A stretch of 64,000 bases of DNA from Flavobacteriaceae bacterium (GTDB lineage: Bacteria > Bacteroidota > Bacteroidia > Flavobacteriales > Flavobacteriaceae): the NCBI GenBank assembly GCA_028279515.1, contig JANQNQ010000001.1:248001-312000 (forward strand), written 5' to 3'. The notes under the pieces are model-generated. The model did no database searches. It was not told where the DNA came from and saw only the letters and a list, made by a program, of their open reading frames with translations. The position numbers were made by a program, and so were the translations under genes. Shown here piece after piece: positions 1 through 7,757 of the stretch (position 1 is its first letter; each line of letters starts with the position of its first letter).

Positions 1-139
1 AACCTTAGATGAATATATCAACAATCTTGAGGAATTTAAACAATTGATGCTTCAAGATAATTTTAGGGCCATTTATCAAGAAATGGAAAATACGAATCAT
101 ATCAAGGAAATCTTAAACGGAATTATTATTAACACATAA
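1..139 (+). CDS. tyrA: Prephenate dehydrogenase, C-terminal fragment
   Basis: The left edge cuts this gene. Reading from base 2, an open frame of 45 codons ends in TAA at 137-139. The visible tail has the pattern L-x-x-Y-I-x-x-L-x-x-F, then ENTNHIKEIL, which resembles the C-terminus of Bacteroidota prephenate dehydrogenases. The next gene, a DAHP synthase/chorismate mutase starting 22 bases downstream, is the usual neighbour of tyrA in these bacteria, so both probably lie in one aromatic amino acid operon. Prephenate dehydrogenase oxidises prephenate to 4-hydroxyphenylpyruvate on the tyrosine branch. The identification rests on a short tail plus context. Confidence 0.6.
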   Translation, partial: TLDEYINNLEEFKQLMLQDNFRAIYQEMENTNHIKEILNGIIINT

Positions 140-161
140 CCAAATCAAAAAAAAAGAAACC

Positions 162-1244
162 ATGGAAAACAAGAAAGAATTAAGAACCTGGTTAGACAAT
201 CACAAGTTGCCACACCCATTGGTGATTGCCGGACCCTGTAGTGCCGAAACCGAAGGACAAGTACTTCAGATAGCACATGAACTAAAAGATACGGATGTTA
301 CGTACTTACGTGCGGGCATTTGGAAACCCAGAACACGACCTGGAAACTTTGAAGGTGTTGGCGCTATCGGTTTAAAATGGTTGCAAAAGGCCAAGGAAGA
401 AACAGGTCTGTTGACTGCCACAGAAGTAGCAAATAAGACGCACGTTGATCTTGCGTTAGAACACGATGTTGATCTACTTTGGATTGGTGCACGATCCACG
501 GTGAGTCCGTTTATCGTTCAAGAGATTGCCGATGCCTTAAAGGGAACCGATAAAGTAGTGTTGGTGAAGAATCCAGTAAATCCAGATCTTGCATTGTGGC
601 TTGGAGCGATCGAAAGATTGCATTCGGCTGATATTGAGAAATTGGGGGTGATCCATCGTGGGTTTTCTACCTATGAAAAAACGCGATACAGAAACATTCC
701 AGAATGGCAATTGGCCATTGAACTGCAAACAAGATTTCCAGACTTACCGTTGATCTGCGACCCTTCGCACATTACGGGTAAAAGAGATATGGTCTTTGAT
801 GTGTCTCAAACGGCATTGGATCTTAACTTCGACGGATTGATGGTAGAAACGCACATCGATCCTGAAAATGCATGGAGTGATGCAGCGCAACAAGTGACTC
901 CGTCAACTTTGGTGCAGATCATGAAGGACCTTAAGATTCGAAAGGAAATGGATGACGCTGCAGAGTTCAATAATAATCTAAACACACTTAGAACCCAAAT
1001 TGATGTGATCGATCACCAATTGATTGACACCCTAGGCAAGCGAATGAAGGTAGCCGACGAGATCGGAAGCCTCAAAAAGTCTAAGAACGTGGCGGTACTT
1101 CAAACCAAACGTTGGAACGAAATTTTAGGAAAAATGATTCTTGAAGGAGAAGAAAGAGGACTGAGTGAAGAGTTTATTCTTCGCATGTTCAAAGCGATTC
1201 ACCAAGAGAGTATCAATCACCAAGAAAAGATCATCAAGGCATAA
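162..1244 (+). CDS. Bifunctional DAHP synthase / chorismate mutase (type II)
   Basis: This 360-residue fusion catalyses the first step of the shikimate pathway (phosphoenolpyruvate plus erythrose 4-phosphate to DAHP) and converts chorismate to prephenate. Residues 1-260 form the KDPG-aldolase-like barrel, with the phosphoenolpyruvate-binding signature VIAGPCSAETE near residue 21 and the KPRTRPGNFEG loop near 57. Residues from about 268 on form an AroQ-type all-alpha chorismate mutase (LRTQIDVIDHQLIDTLGKR). The order synthase then mutase is typical of Bacteroidota. It follows tyrA by 22 bases, and a strong terminator overlaps its stop codon. The mutase domain in such fusions usually doubles as the allosteric sensor for prephenate; that is family knowledge, not visible here. 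Confidence 0.93.
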   Translation: MENKKELRTWLDNHKLPHPLVIAGPCSAETEGQVLQIAHELKDTDVTYLRAGIWKPRTRPGNFEGVGAIGLKWLQKAKEETGLLTATEVANKTHVDLALEHDVDLLWIGARSTVSPFIVQEIADALKGTDKVVLVKNPVNPDLALWLGAIERLHSADIEKLGVIHRGFSTYEKTRYRNIPEWQLAIELQTRFPDLPLICDPSHITGKRDMVFDVSQTALDLNFDGLMVETHIDPENAWSDAAQQVTPSTLVQIMKDLKIRKEMDDAAEFNNNLNTLRTQIDVIDHQLIDTLGKRMKVADEIGSLKKSKNVAVLQTKRWNEILGKMILEGEERGLSEEFILRMFKAIHQESINHQEKIIKA

Positions 1245-1276
1245 AAAAAACCGAGTCAAACGACTCGGTTTTTTTT
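1243..1276. terminator. Bidirectional intrinsic terminator
   Basis: A perfect 7-bp stem (CCGAGTC 1251-1257, GACTCGG 1262-1268) with a 4-base loop has a run of eight A on its left and eight T on its right. It can therefore end both the aromatic operon on the plus strand and the convergent minus-strand gene that stops at 1301. Confidence 0.9.
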
Positions 1277-1300
1277 ATTATATATCTTTTTAAGTAGCAA

Positions 1301-1759
1301 CTACTTTTGCTTTCTAAAAATGTAGCGGGTAATGAAGATACCGTTGTTATCTCCTTTTCCACCTGCGCTCTCAACGGCACTGGTTACAAAGGCAAGCTCC
1401 CATCCCTCTTCGGTCATGGTCGTTAACTTTGAGCTGATAACAGCATCATTGGCTGCGATGTTTTGAAAACGAATTCCTCCAAGGTTGAAGAAGTTCAACA
1501 GCTTTGTTTCATCAAAATTCTTTACACGAATCTCTGAACGATTAGACTTGTTTCGCTTGTCTTCTTTCTTGTCTTCTGATCTCGTAGAAGTGAACTCTTT
1601 GTAATCTCTTGAGTCGTTGGCCGAGACAATTCTCGATCTTCCAAGTCCATTAGGTACAATCGATTCGACACTTGTGACAACCTTGTACTCATAGGCTTGA
1701 GCATTCATTTCAGTCATCAAGAAAATTGCAAATACTGCAACCAGTAGTAGTTTTTTCAT
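1301..1759 (-). CDS. Secreted hypothetical protein
   Basis: This 152-residue protein begins with a clear Sec signal peptide (MKKLLLVAVFAIFLMTEMNAQA), probably cleaved after Ala-Gln-Ala. The mature part starts YEYKVVTSVESIV, contains a lysine/arginine/aspartate-rich stretch around residues 50-70, and ends with GWELAFVTSAV and a basic tail RYIFRKQK. Short proteins with a YEYK start and a GWELV-like motif are common in Bacteroidota and resemble the DUF4177 fold, but that is a weak impression. It is monocistronic, with its own terminator at 1243-1276. TATCTTCG on the minus strand at 1794-1801 is a one-mismatch match to the -7 element. Function unknown. Confidence 0.7.
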   Translation of the reverse strand: MKKLLLVAVFAIFLMTEMNAQAYEYKVVTSVESIVPNGLGRSRIVSANDSRDYKEFTSTRSEDKKEDKRNKSNRSEIRVKNFDETKLLNFFNLGGIRFQNIAANDAVISSKLTTMTEEGWELAFVTSAVESAGGKGDNNGIFITRYIFRKQK

Positions 1760-1872
1760 GATAGTTTTGTTTTTAGGTTTGAATTTCAGTTTCCGAAGAT
1801 AAGGTATTTATTTAAAAAGAAATGTTGTTATTTTGTAAACGCTTAGAATCCTTATATGAACGCACACTTTCA

Positions 1873-2823
1873 ATGACAGGAACCGTTTACAAATCTACTG
1901 GGAGCTGGTATACCGTTAAGGCTCAAAACGGTACCTTTTACGAGTGTCGTATTAAGGGAAAGTTTCGCATTAAAGGAATTAAGAGCACCAACCCAATTGC
2001 CGTCGGAGACATTGTTGATTTTGATCTAGAGACCAAGAACGACCAGGTTTCTGGAGTTATTCATCACATTCACGATCGAAACAACTACATTATTCGACGT
2101 TCGGTAAACCTGTCGAAACAAACCCATATTATTGCTGCCAATATCGATCAGGTCTTTTTGTTAATTACGCTGAACAATCCACCAACATTTACCAGTTTTA
2201 TAGACCGATTTTTGGTGACGGCCGAAGCCTATGACGTGAAGGTCATTTTACTTTTTAATAAGGCAGACACCTATAACGAGGAAGAATTGCTAGAAGTTAA
2301 ATACTTGGCAGCAACCTATCGTCAGATTGGGTACGAGTGCATTGGAATATCAGCTACAGCTGGAAAGAACATAGATAAAGTCAAGCATCTAATGGAAAAC
2401 GGGGTTAGTATGTTTGCGGGTCACAGCGGAGTTGGAAAATCGACGCTGGTCAATGCCATTGCTCCCGAGCTAGACCTTCGTACCGCAGAAATTTCAGAAC
2501 AGCACAAACAAGGGCAGCACACCACGACATTTGCAGAGATGTTCGATTTAGATTTCGACAATGCCAGGATTATTGATACACCAGGAATCAAAGGGTTTGG
2601 AGTGGTTGATATGGACAAGGATGAGGTGGGAGATTATTTTCCGGAGTTTTTTAAGCTGAAACAGGATTGTAAGTTTAACAACTGTTTGCACGTAGAAGAG
2701 CCAAAATGTGCCGTAAAAGCGGCGTTAGACAATGGGGAAGTTGCTTGGTCAAGGTATCGCAGTTATCTACAAATACTACAAGGTGAAGACGAAGGCTACC
2801 GTGTTGATGAATATGGAAGCTAG
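1873..2823 (+). CDS. rsgA: Ribosome small-subunit-dependent GTPase A
   Basis: RsgA is a circularly permuted GTPase that matures the 30S ribosomal subunit. The 316-residue protein has an N-terminal OB fold (TGTVYKSTGSWYTVKAQNG), the NKAD G4 motif ahead of the P-loop GHSGVGKST (about 182-190), the switch DTPGIKGFG, and a C-terminal zinc knuckle with Cys266, Cys271, His273 and Cys279. The frame stays open upstream to 1822, but the extra 17 residues do not resemble the family and MTGTVYKS is the usual start, so 1873 is chosen. It is followed by dtd after 33 bases, probably as an operon. Confidence 0.93.
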   Translation: MTGTVYKSTGSWYTVKAQNGTFYECRIKGKFRIKGIKSTNPIAVGDIVDFDLETKNDQVSGVIHHIHDRNNYIIRRSVNLSKQTHIIAANIDQVFLLITLNNPPTFTSFIDRFLVTAEAYDVKVILLFNKADTYNEEELLEVKYLAATYRQIGYECIGISATAGKNIDKVKHLMENGVSMFAGHSGVGKSTLVNAIAPELDLRTAEISEQHKQGQHTTTFAEMFDLDFDNARIIDTPGIKGFGVVDMDKDEVGDYFPEFFKLKQDCKFNNCLHVEEPKCAVKAALDNGEVAWSRYRSYLQILQGEDEGYRVDEYGS

Positions 2824-2856
2824 CCCTTCCTTCTACTTATAAACAAAGAACTACCT

Positions 2857-3309
2857 ATGAGAGCAGTCATCCAAAGAGTTTCAAGCGCATCTGTAACGGT
2901 TGAAGGTGAAGTTATCAGCAAAATCGATAAAGGACTGTTGATATTATTAGGTGTCGAAAATGAGGATAATTTGGAGGATATAGATTGGTTATCTGGGAAA
3001 ATAACCCGTCTACGTATTTTCAATGATGAAAAGGGTGTGATGAATAGATCCATTTTGGACGAAGCTGGGGACGCGATTGTTGTGAGTCAGTTTACGCTAC
3101 ATGCTTCCACCAAAAAAGGAAACCGTCCTTCATATATCAAGGCTGCCAAACCAGATATTGCTGTTCCGATGTACGAGCAATTCGTAAAAAAACTAGAAGC
3201 AGATTTGGGCAAAAAAGTCGGAACCGGAGTATTCGGAGCTGATATGAAAGTACAATTACTCAATGATGGCCCTGTGACAATTAGTATCGATACCAAGCGA
3301 AAAGAGTAG
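2857..3309 (+). CDS. dtd: D-aminoacyl-tRNA deacylase
   Basis: Dtd hydrolyses D-aminoacyl-tRNAs (and glycyl-tRNA(Ala)), protecting translation from mischarging. The 150-residue length is normal for the family. Both signature motifs are present: SQFTLHA near residue 77, with the catalytic-loop Thr, and the DGPVT gate near 138 containing the cross-subunit Gly-cisPro. The start MRAVIQRVSSASVTV is the standard family N-terminus. It lies 33 bases after rsgA on the same strand; pairing of these two genes is common in Bacteroidota. Confidence 0.95.
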   Translation: MRAVIQRVSSASVTVEGEVISKIDKGLLILLGVENEDNLEDIDWLSGKITRLRIFNDEKGVMNRSILDEAGDAIVVSQFTLHASTKKGNRPSYIKAAKPDIAVPMYEQFVKKLEADLGKKVGTGVFGADMKVQLLNDGPVTISIDTKRKE

Positions 3310-3415
3310 TTTTTTTAGCGCTTATGAATTAAAATGGCGCGTTCACAAATTATTTTTTTACTTCAGCACCTTTCCATGTATATTTAGCCCTAAATGTTAA
3401 AATGAGATTTCTTGT

Positions 3416-5326
3416 ATGAGAATGAAGAATGTTGCACTTATAATTCCCCTTCTTTTATTTTTTTCAATACTATCAGCCCAAGAAGAACTTCTTAACGCCA
3501 TTACCATTCCGGATGAGTTAACGAAGAGCGCCAATGCGGTGATACGTCATAATTCGGATCAAATCGACATTAACCAGATCGATGAGATGGTCTGGATTCA
3601 TAAGCGAATTGTCACAGTACTGAATGAGAAGGGAAATAAGTTTGTAAGAGCCTATGCCCATTATGATTCAGATACCAAGGTGAATAAGATCCAAGCAACC
3701 GTTTATAATGCCTTCGGAAAAAAGGTGAAGCAGTTCAAGAAAAAGGACTTCAACGATGCAAGTTCAGTAAGCGATTTTTCCCTTTATGAAGACGACCGTA
3801 TCCTGTATCTTGAGTATACTCCGACCAACTATCCCTATACCATGGTCTTTGAGAAGCAGATAAAGACCTCGTCAACTGCGTATATTCCTAATTGGACACC
3901 ACTTGAAGGGTATTTAGTAAGTACAGAGATTAGCACATATCAATTTAATGATTACGCAGGAATCGGATTCGATTCTCTTCAACGTAGATTCGAAGGGTTT
4001 CCAGTCGAAAAGAAGGAAGTCGAAAATGGAATGCATTTCGAAGCCAGAAATATTCCTGCCATAAAAAAGGAGCAGTACAGTCCGGCGATTCGAGAGATCA
4101 TTCCGCGTTTAGATATTGCACTGAAGCGATTTAACCTAAAAGGTGTTCAAGGTAGCGCCGCCAGTTGGAAAGAATTTGGACAATGGTATTACCAACAGCT
4201 GCTAATAGACAAGTTCGACCTAAAGGAAGATACCAAAACCAAAATGAAGGAGTTGGTCAAAAATGCAACCTCTAAAGAGGAAAAGGCCCGTATTGTCTAC
4301 GAATTTGTGCAGAAAAAAACACGCTATATCAGTGTACAGTTAGGTATCGGTGGATGGGAGCCCATGCTCGCCTCTGAGGTCGACAAATTGGGCTATGGAG
4401 ATTGCAAAGCGCTGACCAATTACACCAGTGCGCTATTGGATGCTGTTGGTGTCGAATCCTATCACACGCTATTGTACAGTGCTGATGACCTATGGAGCAT
4501 CGACAAAGATTTGGTGGCCCCAAGAGGAAATCACATGATTTTGAACGTGCCAATAGAAGGAGAAGACATTTGGCTAGAATGCACAAGTCAAAGTCGTCCG
4601 TTTGGTTTCATTGCCAATGCCGATGATGATAGGGAAGTGGTGGTGATCACACCCGAAGGAGCACAAATAAAACGAACCAAGCAATATAAAGCTGAAGAAA
4701 ATACACAAAACACCATAGCCAATTTTATGGTGAGCGCGACCGGTGGTTTTGAAGGAAAAGTTGAGATTGCAAGCCAAGGAACCCAGTATGGATACAAGTT
4801 TCATCTGGAAAACGAATCAGCTAAAGATCAAAAAGACCATTACAAAGAATATTGGGGATACATCAACAATGTTCAGATTGGCGAAATCACTTTTGACAAC
4901 GACAAGAAAGACATCACTTTTACAGAGAAACTAAGTGTGAAGGCCGACAATTACGCCACCATTACACAAGATGAGATGTTGCTAGAGCCCAATGCATTCA
5001 ATAGGTCAAACTATGTGCCTAAGCGCTATCGATCTAGGAAACAATCCTTTCAGGTAGACCGTGGATATCTTGACGAAGACATCTATACCATTGTGATTCC
5101 AGAAGGATACACGGTTAAAATGCTTCCTGACCCAATAAGCGTATCAAACAAATTTGGAGACTATGAAGAAAAGGTCGAAAAAGTAGATGACCAAACCCTA
5201 AAATACCACAGGAAATTACTCATCAAAAAAGGAAACTTTGAAAAGGAAGAGTACAAATCATATCGAAGCTTCAGAAAGCAGATTGCAAAATTTGACCGAA
5301 CCAAGGTCGTATTACAAAAACAATAA
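3416..5326 (+). CDS. DUF3857 / transglutaminase-fold secreted protein
   Basis: A 636-residue exported protein with a signal peptide (to about residue 21, SILSAQ). Residues 40-230 match the all-beta DUF3857 domain (VWIHKRIVTVLNEKGNK). A transglutaminase-like domain follows with the nucleophile motif YGDCKALTNY (Cys near 329), a downstream GNHMILNV histidine near 372, and WLECTSQ in the place of the third catalytic residue. The C-terminal third is beta-rich and ends YRSFRKQIAKFDRTKVVL. Such proteins are widespread in Bacteroidota and their substrates are unknown. The next gene is a paralogue 9 bases downstream, then mazG, so the three are probably co-transcribed. TATATTTA at 3379-3386 is a one-mismatch -7 element. 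Confidence 0.85.
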   Translation: MRMKNVALIIPLLLFFSILSAQEELLNAITIPDELTKSANAVIRHNSDQIDINQIDEMVWIHKRIVTVLNEKGNKFVRAYAHYDSDTKVNKIQATVYNAFGKKVKQFKKKDFNDASSVSDFSLYEDDRILYLEYTPTNYPYTMVFEKQIKTSSTAYIPNWTPLEGYLVSTEISTYQFNDYAGIGFDSLQRRFEGFPVEKKEVENGMHFEARNIPAIKKEQYSPAIREIIPRLDIALKRFNLKGVQGSAASWKEFGQWYYQQLLIDKFDLKEDTKTKMKELVKNATSKEEKARIVYEFVQKKTRYISVQLGIGGWEPMLASEVDKLGYGDCKALTNYTSALLDAVGVESYHTLLYSADDLWSIDKDLVAPRGNHMILNVPIEGEDIWLECTSQSRPFGFIANADDDREVVVITPEGAQIKRTKQYKAEENTQNTIANFMVSATGGFEGKVEIASQGTQYGYKFHLENESAKDQKDHYKEYWGYINNVQIGEITFDNDKKDITFTEKLSVKADNYATITQDEMLLEPNAFNRSNYVPKRYRSRKQSFQVDRGYLDEDIYTIVIPEGYTVKMLPDPISVSNKFGDYEEKVEKVDDQTLKYHRKLLIKKGNFEKEEYKSYRSFRKQIAKFDRTKVVLQKQ

Positions 5327-5335
5327 CTAAACTAT

Positions 5336-7348
5336 ATGAGAAACCTAACCATCAAATTACTTTTACCCCTTTTATTTTTAACCACCACAATTACAGCTCA
5401 AGAATACAAGTTTGGAGATGTAACAGTAGATGAATTGCAAGAGGCATCCTATCCAGGCGATGAAGATGCCAAGGCCGCCATTCTTTACAAATCGACGAAA
5501 TTACATTATGAGTACGATTCTAACGACGGATGGTATATCGTAACAGAATTCAAGCAACGTACCAAGATCTACGATCAAGAAGGAGTTGACTGGGCAACGA
5601 AGACCATTCCATTGTATGTAGGTAGGTCGGCAAAAGAGAGTGTATCTGGCCTCAAGGCATATACCTACAATCTTGAAGGTGGAAAGGTGGAAAAAACCAA
5701 ACTAAAGCGAGACGGGATCTTTGATGAAAAGGTGAACAAATACCGAAACGCCAGAAAATTTACCATGCCAGCAGTCAAAGCCGGAAGTGTCGTAGAGTGG
5801 GAATACGAAGTAAAATCTCCTTTTTTCTCAAGTATAGATGAGGTTCAACTTCAGTATTCGATCCCGGTAAAAGAGATCTACGCTAAGATCGATATACCGC
5901 AATATTTTGTGTACAAGCGTCATGCTAAGGGTTATTTTCCAATCAAGTTTCAACAGACACAAGAAAATAGAGAGATTAAGGTTGTTTGGAGAGGTAATCG
6001 AGATGTACATAGTGGTGTAAAGGAACGAAACGAAAGTACCCTTGATTTCACCGAAAATGTGTATAAGATTTCAGCGAGAAATGTACCTTCCATGAAGGGG
6101 GAATCGTATGTAAATAACATTCGAAATTACATGACCTCAATGAAGTTCGAGTTGGCTTCGACACAGTTCCCAAATAGCTCATATCGAAATTACTCAACTT
6201 CTTGGGAAGAAGTGGCTAAGTCGATCTACAAGTACGATAGCTTCGGAAAGCAATTAAAAGAGAACAAATATTTCAGAGACGATATCGATGCCCTGATTGA
6301 AGGTGTATCAGATCCAATGAAAAAGGCGGCACTGATTTTCAATCATGTCAAGAATCGCATGAAGTGGAATAGCTACTACGGTATGACCACCGACGAAGGC
6401 GTAAAGAAAGCCTATAACAACAAAACAGGAAACGTAGCAGAGATCAACCTTATGCTCACAGCGATGTTGCGATACGCCGGACTTAACAGCAACCCGGTGC
6501 TTGTTAGTACCCGTAGCAACGGAATTCCGTTATTCCCAACCCAAGATGGATTCAACTATGTGATATCAGCCATTGAAGTAACCGAAGACGTGATTCTTTT
6601 AGATGCAACCTCAAAGTATAGCTTACCAAACGTGCTTCCAGTCAGAGCTTTGAACTGGAACGGAAGGATCGTTCGAAAAGAAGGTAGCTCAGCGCCCTTT
6701 AGTTTGATTCCAAAAGTTTCGGCTAAGCAAACCTATTTAATGGCCGTTGAACTGGATGATCTTGGCGCCATTTCAGGAAGAATGCGCATCCAACGAACCA
6801 ACCATGAAGCCTATAATTTCAGAAGAAGGTTTATCGGGGCAGATCAGGATGAATACTTAACGAACCTTGAAAACGCCTACAGTGATATCGAAGTTGAAAA
6901 TCACCAAGTGAAGAACGAGAAAGAACTAGGGAAACCCGTGATGGAATCCTTCGAATTCATTTCTGAAGACCTCGTTGAAAAAATCGGAGATAAGCTATAT
7001 ATCAACCCATTGCTATTCTTGCAAACCAATGAGAATCCTTTTAAAAGTGATACACGAGACTATCCGATCGATTTTGTATACCCAAGAGAGTTGTCATACC
7101 GTATCACGGTTAAAATACCGGAAGGATACACCATCGAATCAGCACCTGAGAGCATGGCGATCGCTTTACCAGACGGAATGGGAAGCTACAGCTACAACAG
7201 CAACACCAATGGCAATATGATGCAATTGTCTGTAGGTTATAAGATCAACACGGCTGTAGTACCGTCTACACAATACCAAGGATTGAAAGAATTTTTCAAT
7301 AAACTCGTCGAAAAAGAAACAGAAAAAGTAGTTTTGAAGAAAATTTGA
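5336..7348 (+). CDS. DUF3857 protein with degenerate transglutaminase domain
   Basis: A 670-residue paralogue of the preceding gene, with a signal peptide (TTTITAQ, about residue 21) and the same domain order: DUF3857, transglutaminase fold, C-terminal beta domain. The position that holds GDCKA in the upstream protein reads TGNVAEINLMLTAMLRYAGL, so the cysteine nucleophile is absent, and the expected histidine region reads GFNYVISAIE with Tyr instead of His; the aspartate (LLDATSKY) remains. It is therefore predicted to be catalytically dead as a transglutaminase, perhaps a binding or scaffolding partner of the active paralogue. It is followed by mazG after 4 bases. It has no frameshift and looks intact and selected. 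Confidence 0.82.
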   Translation: MRNLTIKLLLPLLFLTTTITAQEYKFGDVTVDELQEASYPGDEDAKAAILYKSTKLHYEYDSNDGWYIVTEFKQRTKIYDQEGVDWATKTIPLYVGRSAKESVSGLKAYTYNLEGGKVEKTKLKRDGIFDEKVNKYRNARKFTMPAVKAGSVVEWEYEVKSPFFSSIDEVQLQYSIPVKEIYAKIDIPQYFVYKRHAKGYFPIKFQQTQENREIKVVWRGNRDVHSGVKERNESTLDFTENVYKISARNVPSMKGESYVNNIRNYMTSMKFELASTQFPNSSYRNYSTSWEEVAKSIYKYDSFGKQLKENKYFRDDIDALIEGVSDPMKKAALIFNHVKNRMKWNSYYGMTTDEGVKKAYNNKTGNVAEINLMLTAMLRYAGLNSNPVLVSTRSNGIPLFPTQDGFNYVISAIEVTEDVILLDATSKYSLPNVLPVRALNWNGRIVRKEGSSAPFSLIPKVSAKQTYLMAVELDDLGAISGRMRIQRTNHEAYNFRRRFIGADQDEYLTNLENAYSDIEVENHQVKNEKELGKPVMESFEFISEDLVEKIGDKLYINPLLFLQTNENPFKSDTRDYPIDFVYPRELSYRITVKIPEGYTIESAPESMAIALPDGMGSYSYNSNTNGNMMQLSVGYKINTAVVPSTQYQGLKEFFNKLVEKETEKVVLKKI

Positions 7349-7352
7349 TGCC

Positions 7353-7679
7353 ATGGATATCAAGAATTCGCAACTAGCAGTCGATAAATGGATTAAAGAA
7401 CACGGAGTACGCTATTTCAACGAGCTTACCAATATGGCGCAACTGACCGAAGAGGTAGGCGAGGTAGCCCGTATCATTGCCCGTCGTTATGGAGAGCAAA
7501 GCGAAAAAGAAAGCGATAAAGACAAGGATCTTGGCGAAGAATTGGCCGATGTGGTCTTTGTGGTTTTGTGCTTGGCCAATCAGACGGGAATCGACCTGCA
7601 AGCTGCCTTTGACAAAAAGATGGATAAAAAGGCCAAAAGAGATCATAAACGGCATCACGAAAACGAGAAGTTAAAGTAA
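7353..7679 (+). CDS. MazG-family nucleotide pyrophosphohydrolase
   Basis: A single-domain, 108-residue all-alpha NTP pyrophosphohydrolase of the MazG type. The metal-binding pattern is visible as EEVGEVARII (about residues 33-42) followed by GEELADVVFVV (about 61-71), the expected E-x-x-E then E-x-x-D arrangement. Such enzymes hydrolyse (d)NTPs to (d)NMP and pyrophosphate as housecleaning enzymes; the preferred nucleotide cannot be read here. The C-terminus is very basic (KKMDKKAKRDHKRHHENEK). It starts 4 bases after the preceding gene and is the last gene of that operon. Confidence 0.88.
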   Translation: MDIKNSQLAVDKWIKEHGVRYFNELTNMAQLTEEVGEVARIIARRYGEQSEKESDKDKDLGEELADVVFVVLCLANQTGIDLQAAFDKKMDKKAKRDHKRHHENEKLK

Positions 7680-7687
7680 AAACTCGT

Positions 7688-7695
7688 TATATTTG
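7688..7695 (+). promoter_or_regulatory. Promoter -7 element for the aroA leader
   Basis: TATATTTG is a perfect match to the Bacteroidota -7 consensus TAnnTTTG and lies 9 bases after the mazG stop. Transcription should begin near 7700-7703, giving a leader of about 50 bases before aroA. No exact TTG is seen at -33. Confidence 0.6.
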
Positions 7696-7706
7696 TAGAG
7701 CACATC

Positions 7707-7757
7707 ATGAATAACTTTTTCCCGCTTCACGGCGGGAATCTTTTTTTTCAACAATGA
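7707..7757 (+). CDS. Candidate leader peptide upstream of aroA
   Basis: A 16-codon ORF (MNNFFPLHGGNLFFQQ) starts just after the predicted transcription start and ends with TGA overlapping the aroA ATG in an ATGA arrangement. Four of its 16 residues are phenylalanine, in two pairs. The ORF spans the whole terminator hairpin at 7719-7748, so a ribosome on it would interfere with hairpin folding. The second Phe pair is encoded by the T-tract itself, so part of the enrichment could be a by-product of the terminator. No other evidence of translation is available. Confidence 0.35.
   Translation: MNNFFPLHGGNLFFQQ
7719..7748 (+). terminator. Intrinsic terminator / possible attenuator in the aroA leader
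   Basis: Stem TTCCCGC (7719-7725) and GCGGGAA (7732-7738) with a 6-base loop, followed two bases later by eight T (7741-7748). It lies between the promoter element and the aroA start, only 5 bases before the ATG, with no promoter after it. It may simply end the mazG transcript, but aroA transcription from 7688 has to pass it. Confidence 0.8.
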
